Shown one piece after another: positions 57,554 through 64,000 of a stretch of DNA of 64,000 nt. This DNA comes from Opitutia bacterium. Lineage in GTDB: Bacteria; Verrucomicrobiota; Verrucomicrobiia; Opitutales; Opitutaceae. The stretch is taken from positions 1-64,000 of the forward strand of contig JACRHS010000006.1 in NCBI GenBank assembly GCA_016217595.1, written 5' to 3'. The notes under the pieces are model-generated. The model worked only from the letters and a program-made list of their open reading frames with translations, did no database searches and had not been told where the DNA came from. Positions within the stretch are counted from its first letter, which is position 1; each line of letters starts with the position of its first letter. The position numbers and the translations under genes were made by a program.

Positions 57554-58581
57554 ACAGAGTGCTCCAGAGGGAAAGTGGCGGGAAGCGGTTGCCGCCGTGC
57601 AGCGAGCCTGCGCGGGTCGGCGCTCTCACCCGCTTCGAGCGCCTCGCGATGCGCAAGGAAGGCGAGGAGAAACGCCGTCGCGAGCGTGGCGCTGCCCAGC
57701 AGCACGTGCGCTGTGGTCAGATAGACTTGGCGCTGTGTCCAGACGATGGCGGCGCCGAGCGCAATTTGCAGCGCGAGTTCGACGACCAGCAGCCAGCCCA
57801 GACTCAGTAGCAAAGAACTGGCGCCCGTATCGCGCCGAAGAGCGCGTACCTGAAAGAAGACCGCACCGACAAGTGCGAGGGCCATGACGCGATGCGCAAA
57901 CTGGATGCCCGTGAGAAAATTCCAGTCCGGAGGGAAGAGGTCGCCCGCCGGCGACGAGAGCGGAAAGCTCGGCAACGCGAGTCCGGCATGGTTGTGCCGC
58001 ATGGTGGCCGCGATCGCGAGTTGGATGACCAACAGGGCCACCGTTGCCAAACTCCAGCGTCGCACCACCGTGCCCGGCGCACCGAGACGGCCTTCGCACC
58101 ACGAGCGCGACAGGCCGGCCGCAATGGCGAACAACAGGCACACGAAAAGTTGCGCGAGAATACCGTGCGGAATGCGCAGCATCTGCCCGAGTGACATGGC
58201 AAATCCGGGCACCGCCACCGCATCGAACAGCACCCGCGTTCCGCCGAGTACGCCTTGCAAGACGACCATCGCCAGAGCGCCCCAGCCGAGCCAGCGCAGC
58301 CAACGCCGCGCTTCGCACCGCGCCAGCCCCACGGCCAGAACAATGGTGATCAAACCCATCGTCGTACCGCTCAGCCGGTGCGAATGCTCTGCAAACATCG
58401 CGATGTCGCTCATCCAGCCGGGCGGATTGACGGAGCCGTTGGAGAGCGGCCAGTCGGAGAACGCCATGCCAGCGCCAATCGTCGTGGTGAACGCGCCGAG
58501 CGCCACGAGCACAAAGACCCATGCGCTGCCAATCAGCGCAAACCAGGCCAGCCAGGGTTGGTGACGAGCGACGGGTGTCAT
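57550..58581 (-). CDS. ctaA: Heme A synthase, COX15/CtaA family
   Basis: 343 residues from the ATG at 58581. Eight helices in two four-helix halves, each with a histidine pair: AEHSHRLSGTTMG and IPHGILAQL in the first, FAHRVMALALVG and LTTAHVLLGS in the second. DWPLSNGSVNPPGW is the conserved loop after helix one. The enzyme oxidises heme O to heme A for the caa3 oxidase. It is the first gene of this heme pair and is divergent from the SCO1-like gene. Confidence 0.94.
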   Translation of the reverse strand: MTPVARHQPWLAWFALIGSAWVFVLVALGAFTTTIGAGMAFSDWPLSNGSVNPPGWMSDIAMFAEHSHRLSGTTMGLITIVLAVGLARCEARRWLRWLGWGALAMVVLQGVLGGTRVLFDAVAVPGFAMSLGQMLRIPHGILAQLFVCLLFAIAAGLSRSWCEGRLGAPGTVVRRWSLATVALLVIQLAIAATMRHNHAGLALPSFPLSSPAGDLFPPDWNFLTGIQFAHRVMALALVGAVFFQVRALRRDTGASSLLLSLGWLLVVELALQIALGAAIVWTQRQVYLTTAHVLLGSATLATAFLLAFLAHREALEAGESADPRRLAARRQPLPATFPLEHSV

Positions 58582-58686
58582 GGATAGGTAAACAAATGAC
58601 GGACAGCGGACCGTCGCCAGGAACGCACAGAGCGCAACCGCCGCCGGCATTTTGACATTTTCACCGAATGGGTGAATCGGTGCATC

Positions 58687-59586
58687 ATGCAGAGGCTCTC
58701 TCTTCAGCTTGCGGCGCCGGGATTACTGTTGGCAGTCCTGCTGCTGGCAGGATGCGGCGGGCAGAAGCGGGAAAAATCAACCGCCGCGGTCAGCGAGGAA
58801 GCATCCGTCCTGTCGGGGGAAGTCGTCACGGCCGATCGGGTACAGAAAACCATCCAGTTGCAACAGCCCGGCCTGCCAGGCCGCCTGCCCGCCGGACTCC
58901 AAACATTCCGTCTCCTGCCGGCGGATGCGGAGATCGTCACGACTGGTCAGGCGTGGCGCGGCGAAACGCATCAGCGCAATGGCGACTGGTGGCTGGAACA
59001 TCTCTGGCCCGACGATGCGACCACGCTGCGCTTGTTGACAGCCACGGGACAGGCCTTGGCGCAGGATACCATGATCCGCGGCCGGGCGGCATATCGCGAG
59101 ATCGGCGAACTGATCCCCGACTTCACCCTGCTCGATCAAAATGCGCGCCTGGTGAGCGCCAACCAGTGGCGCGGCCGGCAAGTCGTGTTGAACTTCATCT
59201 TCACCCGCTGTCAGGTGGCGACAATGTGCCCGGCCGCCACGCGACGCATGCAACAGTTGCAACAGGCGGCGAAGGCCGCCGGACGCAATGACGTCACGTT
59301 TGTGACCATCACATTCGATCCGGCTTACGATTCGCCCGGCGTGTTGCGCGCCTATGCGACGGAACGCGGAATCGACCTCGGCAATTTCAGCCTTCTCACC
59401 GGACCGGAGACGACCATCCAACATTTGCTGACCCAATTCGGGGTGCTGCGCACGATCGCGGACGGAACGATCAAGCACACGGCCACCACGGTGTTGATCG
59501 ACCGTCAGGGGCACATCGCATATCGCGCCGAAGGCAGCGCCTGGACGGTGGAGGAGTTTCTGGAAAGGCTCGTCCCGCCGCCATGA
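58687..59586 (+). CDS. SCO1/SenC-like lipoprotein with CxxxxxC copper site
   Basis: 299 residues from the ATG at 58687; a GTG at 58672 is possible. A lipobox LLLAGC near residue 23 predicts outer-leaflet anchoring. The first 130 residues look like a copper-binding-accessory (CusF-like) module; the thioredoxin-fold part has IPDFTLLDQNARLVSANQWRGRQVVLNFIFTRC in outline, then VTFVTITFDPAYDSPGVL and a late His in IKHTATTVL. The copper site is CQVATMC, five residues between cysteines instead of the usual three. It should deliver copper to the oxidase CuA. Confidence 0.88.
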   Translation: MQRLSLQLAAPGLLLAVLLLAGCGGQKREKSTAAVSEEASVLSGEVVTADRVQKTIQLQQPGLPGRLPAGLQTFRLLPADAEIVTTGQAWRGETHQRNGDWWLEHLWPDDATTLRLLTATGQALAQDTMIRGRAAYREIGELIPDFTLLDQNARLVSANQWRGRQVVLNFIFTRCQVATMCPAATRRMQQLQQAAKAAGRNDVTFVTITFDPAYDSPGVLRAYATERGIDLGNFSLLTGPETTIQHLLTQFGVLRTIADGTIKHTATTVLIDRQGHIAYRAEGSAWTVEEFLERLVPPP

Positions 59587-60509
59587 CCCCGTGGCGTCAG
59601 ACCTGGCTGCTTACAGGCCTCGCGGCAGCCATTTTCCTCGTCGTGCGCTCGCTTCCCACGGGCACCAATCTTTCGCACATGGATTTCCGGCCGGAAGGAA
59701 AGTCGCTGCTCGAGTGGTGCGATCCGGCCAACCCGCAATTCATCTCCGTGCTGCAAGTGCGGTCGCCCGTGACGCTCGCCGTCCTGTTGTCTGATGCGCA
59801 GCCACTCCAAGCCGGCAACGTCTCAACCCTGCGTTTGGAGTTGAAGACCTCCAGCGGGAAACCGATCACGCCGGGCGATCTGGCCGTCGTGCACACGCGC
59901 AAGCTGCATCTGCTCGTGATCGACCCCAGCCTGTCGGACTACCAACACCTGCATCCTCATGCCGGGGCGCGGCCCGGCACGTGGGAAGTCAGCTTCACGC
60001 CCCGTGGCGGCGGACTGTACCGCGTATTTGCCGACTTCACACCGGTGGCGACCGGCCGGTCGCTCTACGCCGCGGCGGACCTGCCCGTAACCGGGACTCC
60101 CCTGCCCGCCGCGCCCGATGCGGCGCGGCAACGGCGCGAGGGCGAGGCGATTTTCACGCTGCACGCGCCGGAGTCGATGCGCGTCGGCCGCCCCGTGGAT
60201 CTCCGTCTGGAGGTGCGTGACGCGCATGGCGCCCGCCCCGACTTGACGCCCGTCATGGGTGCGCCGGCGCATCTCGTGGCCTTCGATGAACAGCGCACCG
60301 GATTCGCCCATTTGCACCCCCGCGATCCAACGCCAGCGCCAGAAACGCCGAACGCCGCTGGAACAAGCGTGGTGCTGAACTTCGCGCTCACGGTGCCGCG
60401 GGCGGGTCGCTATCTGATCTGGGCGCAATGCGCGCCGCACGGGATCGAAACCCTGGTGCCGTTTTGGATCGAGGTAGGCGGCCGCGGAGGCGACGGCGCG
60501 CCGCAATAA
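59583..60509 (+). CDS. Periplasmic HLHP-motif protein beside the SCO1 gene
   Basis: 308 residues; the ATG at 59583 overlaps the SCO1 stop. One N-terminal anchor helix. Two similar beta-rich halves carry H-x-RKLHLLVIDPSLSDYQHLHPH (about 103-125) and APAHLVAFDEQRTGFAHLHP (about 222-241). The repeated HLHP ends and the immunoglobulin-like strands suggest a copper-binding or YtkA-like secreted protein. I do not assign a reaction. The coupling with SCO1 favours a role in copper handling for the oxidase. Confidence 0.65.
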   Translation: MTPWRQTWLLTGLAAAIFLVVRSLPTGTNLSHMDFRPEGKSLLEWCDPANPQFISVLQVRSPVTLAVLLSDAQPLQAGNVSTLRLELKTSSGKPITPGDLAVVHTRKLHLLVIDPSLSDYQHLHPHAGARPGTWEVSFTPRGGGLYRVFADFTPVATGRSLYAAADLPVTGTPLPAAPDAARQRREGEAIFTLHAPESMRVGRPVDLRLEVRDAHGARPDLTPVMGAPAHLVAFDEQRTGFAHLHPRDPTPAPETPNAAGTSVVLNFALTVPRAGRYLIWAQCAPHGIETLVPFWIEVGGRGGDGAPQ

Positions 60510-60524
60510 GCTATCGCCGCCAAA

Positions 60525-61193
60525 TTATGGCGCGCTCTCCACCGCGGATAATTCAGCCGCGGTCCAAGGCTTGTCGCGCGTCACCTTGGTGCGGACCTCG
60601 GCCACCTTTTCCGGCGTGATCGGGCCGGCTTTATTGCCCCACTCCTGTCGCACGTAGGTCAGCACGGCAGCGATCTGGTCATCGCGCCAGTTGTAGCCGC
60701 TGCCGGGCACTTTGCCGAAAGACGGCATGGCGCCGTTGAACACTTTGTCGCCAACTTTGATTTCACCGCTAAGGCCGTGCAGCACGACGCGGATCACCCG
60801 TTCCTCGTTGCCCGTGACCCACTCGGAACCGGCCAGCGGCGGGAACGCGCCGGGCACGCCCAACCCTGTCGGTTGGTGACAGGTCACGCAAGCCGCCGCG
60901 TACTGCTTCTTGCCGAGCACAACCGGATCGATCGGCGGGGGAACGGCCGCCGCGCCCGCGGCAATCGGTGGCGCCTCTTCGTTGTAGGCCAGGGGAGAAA
61001 ACCGGCCCGAGTAGCGATCAAGATAAATGCCCGCCACGTAGGCGACCGCGGCAAAAACGATCGCGAGGCCAACCGACAACCCCACGTTGCTGCCGGTGGG
61101 TTCGGCCGGCGGGGACGCATGGGCCTGGCGCAACGCTTCGTCCGATTGAGCGGAGCGTTCCTGGCGGGGGTCGGGAGACGGATCGGCGCGCAT
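60525..61193 (-). CDS. Membrane-anchored monoheme cytochrome c
   Basis: 222 residues with a membrane helix at about 38-55 and a cytochrome c domain with CVTCHQPTGLGVPGAFPPLAGS, plus a Met in GAMPSFGK as the probable sixth ligand. The fold matches CcoP/cytochrome-c class I domains, but it has a single heme, not two as in CcoP. It is the last gene of the cluster that includes the CcoN-like and CcoO-like genes, and it ends 15 bases from the convergent HLHP gene. Confidence 0.85.
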   Translation of the reverse strand: MRADPSPDPRQERSAQSDEALRQAHASPPAEPTGSNVGLSVGLAIVFAAVAYVAGIYLDRYSGRFSPLAYNEEAPPIAAGAAAVPPPIDPVVLGKKQYAAACVTCHQPTGLGVPGAFPPLAGSEWVTGNEERVIRVVLHGLSGEIKVGDKVFNGAMPSFGKVPGSGYNWRDDQIAAVLTYVRQEWGNKAGPITPEKVAEVRTKVTRDKPWTAAELSAVESAP

Positions 61194-61223
61194 GAAAGAA
61201 AAGAGTCGAAACGGGACCGAGTG

Positions 61224-61907
61224 CTATGGGGTTTTCGCCGGCGCAGTGGCGGCGGGAGCAGTCGAAGCTGCGGGTGCGGGTGTCGCCGGCACGGCCGCGG
61301 GAATCACCGCCGCGGGCGCCTCGGGCAAAGCGTAGTCTTGCTTGAGCGCCAGCAGGTAGCTCACCAGCGCCTCCGCCCGCGAGGTCGGCACCACCTGCCA
61401 GCCCGGAGCGACGGGCAAGGCGAGGGCCGCGGAAGATTTTTGCCCCACAATCGCACGACGCTCGAAGAGGAAAGAAAACGCCGGCATACCGCCCTGGCCG
61501 TCGTGGAGCATCCGATAAAGTTTGGCGCGATCCACACCGGCCTTCACGGCGCGCTCGCCGAAATTGGCGAGGTCGGGGCCGATGCGCGCTTGCCCCAGTT
61601 GCGGGTGCGTCTGCAACGCGTAATCGCGGGCGACGCTCTGACGCTCGCCCCAGCCGCGGTTTTGATCCCAACCGTAGCCGTAGCGCCGCACCTGTTGCGT
61701 GTGGCACGCGCCACACCCCAACTCCTGATAAACGCGTTGCCCTTGGGCCGCCTGCCCCGACATCGCTGCCGGGACGCTCATGTTGTCGAGCGGATCGAAG
61801 TGCGTTCCGAGTGCGCGCAGCTGGCGGTGAGAGCCCACAACGATGGCGGCCCAGGAGAGCGCAATCGCACCAAAAACGCCGAGGAAGAAATAGAGGCTGG
61901 GCTTCAT
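61224..61907 (-). CDS. CcoO-like membrane cytochrome c
   Basis: 227 residues. One N-terminal helix, then the CcoO (cbb3 subunit II) signature: GQRVYQELGCGACHTQQVR (heme site CGACH), the W-G-x-R-x-SVARDY motif, and RIGPDLANFG. A Met-rich ligand loop (MLHDGQGGMPAFSFLF) follows, and an Ala/Pro tail ends the protein. It overlaps the CcoN-like stop by four bases (ATGA), so the pair is translated together. Its heme motif is intact although its subunit I partner has lost all its ligands. Confidence 0.88.
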   Translation of the reverse strand: MKPSLYFFLGVFGAIALSWAAIVVGSHRQLRALGTHFDPLDNMSVPAAMSGQAAQGQRVYQELGCGACHTQQVRRYGYGWDQNRGWGERQSVARDYALQTHPQLGQARIGPDLANFGERAVKAGVDRAKLYRMLHDGQGGMPAFSFLFERRAIVGQKSSAALALPVAPGWQVVPTSRAEALVSYLLALKQDYALPEAPAAVIPAAVPATPAPAASTAPAATAPAKTP

Positions 61908-63349
61908 GACGCGGGCGCAGAGGCGAGGGTATCGGAGTGCGCCGCATCAGAGGCGGGCACCAGCTGAAGGATTCCGTTAACGAGCAGCAGCACGCCGCCG
62001 AGCAGTTCCAGACCGAGCCCGAGGGTCGCGGTGAGCAACCAGGGACGCGTGGCGGCAAAAATCTCCGCAAACGTCTGCGCTGCGATCTGGCCGTCCGCCG
62101 CGCGGATCGCCACGAGCGCAGTGCCCTGCGTAAGACCTGCGCCGACCAGACCCGCGATCAGAATCAGCAGACCGATCCAAGTCGCGCGAAAGTGGGTGCG
62201 GATCAGACCATCCGAGGCCCACGCCCGACCGGTGAGTCGCGGCAACAGAAAATAGAGCGCGCCGAAGGCAATCGGCGTGAACACGCCCAACACCAACAGC
62301 GTCAGCCGCGCTTCGCCGAGATAGGTGAATTGCGTGTATTGCGCCACCGAGCGGAAGGCCAGCGCCGTGTCCGTCAGCCCGCTCGCGAGGTAGGCGGCGA
62401 TGCCAACCAGCACAAACCGCAAAGCCTGGCTGGGACTGCCACGGCGAAAGACCGCCTTAAAGTTGGAAGCCACGATGAGGTAGTGCAGCGTGAGCAAAAG
62501 CGTGCAGCTCACTCCCACCGTCGGCACCCACACTGGCACCGGCCCGCCGACCAGCGCCCGCGTGCCGACCCACGGAGCCAACACGATCAGCGCCCAGAAT
62601 CCGACATCCGCATAGTTGTAAGCCGCCAGCTTCTGCCCGTTGAGCTTGGGCACGAGATAATAGGCGGCCGCGAGCGCCAACGGCGCGATCCAGACCAGCC
62701 GCAATCCTTCGCCCGCCCACGCGCCCACGATGGCCTGGGAAACTCCGGTCACAGGATAGAGCGAAAGCATCGCATAAGCGGCGGAATAAAACCAAGGCAG
62801 CGCGAAAATCGCCGCGCTCGCATACCACTGCGCCGCGTAGGTGTCTGCCCGGCGGCGGTCCAGCCATGCGGCCAGACCCGCGACACCGAAAGCGGCATAG
62901 GCGGCGCCCAACAGCGGAAAAACATAAGCCGGCATTTGCAGCAGCGCGTACGGTCCGAGATCGCCGGCGAGAATGCCGATGACGCCGACCGTCACGCCCG
63001 CATTCCAAAAGGCGACGCCGATCAACGCTCCGACCGCGCCGCGCGGACGTTCTCCGCCCAGCCGGCCCAACAGCCACCACGCAATGGCAAACCCGACATT
63101 GGCCACCCAGCCAAACACCAACGCCGACTCGGCGGCGGCCTGCACGCGGCCAAAGGTAAACCACTCGTACCGGGCCAAAAATTCCGGAGTGTGCAACTGG
63201 ATCGAATGGATCAACGCGAGGAACCCGCCCGCGACGAACCATTTTATACCCAACGCCAGCAGCAACAACAACGCCCAGCGCGCCTGCGTTTCGACCGCGA
63301 CCGGTTCGTCGTTCGACGAGGCGCTAGAAGGTGTGGCAGGGGCATTCAT
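61904..63349 (-). CDS. CcoN-like protein lacking all heme and CuB histidines
   Basis: 481 residues with about twelve to thirteen helices and clear cbb3 subunit I landmarks: WFTFGRVQAAAESALVFGW (61-81 region), AQWYASAAIFALPWFYSA (173-190), YYLVPKLNGQKL (230-241), GALYFLLPRLTGRAW (363-377). Ligands are absent: the helix-2 His falls in AAAESA (71-76), the CuB His region is WAGEGLRLVW (211-220), the HH pair is WVGTRALVGG (260-269), and the H-x-H motif is TYLGEARL (342-349). Only five histidines exist (48, 53, 289, 386, 471), none at a ligand position. It cannot be a normal oxidase. It may be a structural or electron-routing subunit. Confidence 0.85.
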   Translation of the reverse strand: MNAPATPSSASSNDEPVAVETQARWALLLLLALGIKWFVAGGFLALIHSIQLHTPEFLARYEWFTFGRVQAAAESALVFGWVANVGFAIAWWLLGRLGGERPRGAVGALIGVAFWNAGVTVGVIGILAGDLGPYALLQMPAYVFPLLGAAYAAFGVAGLAAWLDRRRADTYAAQWYASAAIFALPWFYSAAYAMLSLYPVTGVSQAIVGAWAGEGLRLVWIAPLALAAAYYLVPKLNGQKLAAYNYADVGFWALIVLAPWVGTRALVGGPVPVWVPTVGVSCTLLLTLHYLIVASNFKAVFRRGSPSQALRFVLVGIAAYLASGLTDTALAFRSVAQYTQFTYLGEARLTLLVLGVFTPIAFGALYFLLPRLTGRAWASDGLIRTHFRATWIGLLILIAGLVGAGLTQGTALVAIRAADGQIAAQTFAEIFAATRPWLLTATLGLGLELLGGVLLLVNGILQLVPASDAAHSDTLASAPAS

Positions 63350-63672
63350 CGGCGGGAGGCGGCAATTTCCTTCACGGTGATTTCCATCGCAAGATCGATG
63401 GGCAGGCGGACGACACCCTTCGACCGGTCAATCCACGCGCATTCCTGCGCCGCACTGATCTCGCGGGCGCGCAGGTCGGCGAGCCGCTGGGCGCGACCTT
63501 CGGCGGTGAATTTCCAGCGATCGCCTTCCGCGACTTGAGAGAGATCGACCGGCACCGGCCCGTCGGGACGACGCGCCAGATAGCCGAGCAGGATGAACAA
63601 CGCGAAGCCGGCGAGGATCGCCGCGACACTCACCCACGAGAGGGGTTTCGAGCTGGCAGAATCAGTCGGCAT
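63346..63672 (-). CDS. Small membrane protein of the alternative complex III/cytochrome cluster
   Basis: 108 residues: one N-terminal helix (about 12-32) and a soluble part with WKFTAEGRAQRLADLRAREI and the closing AWIDRSKGVVRLPIDLAMEI. This ending (W-x-DR-x-G-V-x-R-x-PI-x2-AM-E) recurs in small proteins encoded beside alternative complex III and cytochrome genes, as far as I recall. Its function is unknown. It overlaps the ActF-like stop at its start and the CcoN-like ATG at its end, so it is part of the same transcript. Confidence 0.65.
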   Translation of the reverse strand: MPTDSASSKPLSWVSVAAILAGFALFILLGYLARRPDGPVPVDLSQVAEGDRWKFTAEGRAQRLADLRAREISAAQECAWIDRSKGVVRLPIDLAMEITVKEIAASRR

Positions 63673-64000
63673 GGGGCTGGTGGTAAGTGAGGCATTCGCC
63701 GATGCGCGGATCGCGGATCGGGATGAGTTTGGTCGTGGCGAAGCTCTTCAGGTACGCCCACACACAGATGCCGCCGATGCCGACGACGGAGGTGAGCGTC
63801 CAGATGAGGCCGCCTTGGAGGAAGGGATACGGGTCGCCGTTCGGGAGTTTTTTTGCCGGCATCACGTTGTAGCAGATGTCGAGCAGCACTATCAGCGCGA
63901 TGAAAGCCGCCACCACCGGCAGCAGCTTTTTGTTAATCTTCACCGGATAGTGGATGAGCGTGAGGAACGGCGCGAGGAAATGGCCGAAGAGCAGCACCAT
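63662..64000 (-). CDS. actF: ActF-like subunit of alternative complex III (partial, 5' end outside window)
   Basis: The last 112 residues of a protein that runs off the right edge. Hydrophobic helices (FGHFLAPFLTLIH at the truncated start, then LPVVAAFIALIVLLDICY and GGLIWTLTSVVGIGGICVWAY) and the tail with RDPRIGECLTYHQ match the C-terminus of ActC/ActF-type membrane subunits of alternative complex III, a quinol:cytochrome c oxidoreductase. The tail after the last helix resembles the family ending R-D-P-R-x-x-E-S-L. The full act operon is presumed to lie outside. Confidence 0.7.
   Translation of the reverse strand: MVLLFGHFLAPFLTLIHYPVKINKKLLPVVAAFIALIVLLDICYNVMPAKKLPNGDPYPFLQGGLIWTLTSVVGIGGICVWAYLKSFATTKLIPIRDPRIGECLTYHQPHAD

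Overview
The window looks like a chromosomal segment of a GC-rich, Gram-negative bacterium, most likely from the Verrucomicrobiota, family Opitutaceae. This is inferred, not measured. It rests on the mix of families: a secreted PL8 lyase ending in NDNW-type repeats, a GH38 alpha-mannosidase, a fused exosortase/EpsI, RNase Y together with RNase G/E, a one-chain pyruvate:ferredoxin oxidoreductase, an alternative complex III subunit beside a caa3 oxidase, and intergenic repeats that read ACCACGAAAGACACGAAA. No rRNA, tRNA, CRISPR array or intact transposase was found.

Layout. 1-1.3 kb: a perfect 28-bp inverted repeat and a small orphan HExxH membrane protein. 1.3-4.3 kb: a UroD/MtaA-like protein divergent from an AraC regulator, then an Mpv17-like membrane protein. 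4.3-11.9 kb: a very large propeller-sensor hybrid histidine kinase divergent from a PL8 polysaccharide lyase, plausibly a sensing/degradation pair. 12-13 kb: two AHSA1/SRPBCC proteins. 13-17 kb (minus): exosortase-EpsI, RNase Y, QueF. 16.9-27 kb (plus): a polysaccharide cluster of glycosyltransferases, methyltransferases, a flippase and an O-antigen ligase, tied together by ATGA overlaps, with one glycosyltransferase on the minus strand and rodA coupled at the end. 27-31 kb: RNase G/E, TspO and a TerC/Alx protein with a decayed CNNM remnant behind it. 31-36 kb: a transposase relic, a secreted ExbD-like protein and a GH38 mannosidase. 36-39 kb: a GreA/GreB-like factor and a GC-poorer cassette (59-aa CxxCxxC ORF, DUF488 protein, unknown protein). 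39-46 kb: an AsmA-like protein, a beta-barrel protein, an AT-rich TonB-like secreted protein, a repeat-filled 1-kb gap and hemolysin III. 46-51 kb: PFOR and a DHOD-like protein.

50.9-64 kb is a respiratory block. It carries CtaG, caa3 oxidase subunits IV, III, I and II, a DUF420 protein, heme O and heme A synthases, a SCO1-like copper protein and a HLHP protein. A second set then runs on the minus strand from the right edge: the end of an ActF-like alternative complex III subunit, a small membrane protein, a CcoN-like protein, a CcoO-like cytochrome and a monoheme cytochrome c. The CcoN-like protein is the most striking item. It has the cbb3 fold signature but lacks every expected heme and CuB histidine, while its cytochrome partners keep their heme motifs. 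I infer a non-catalytic membrane scaffold or electron-transfer module between alternative complex III and the caa3 oxidase.

Compact, possibly mobile repeats recur in the window: 181-259, 18541-18580 (inside a coding frame), 42144-42220, and paired 150-bp repeats at 44591 and 44988. Regions at about 31-32.5, 36.9-39 and 43.3-44.6 kb are visibly richer in AT and look acquired.
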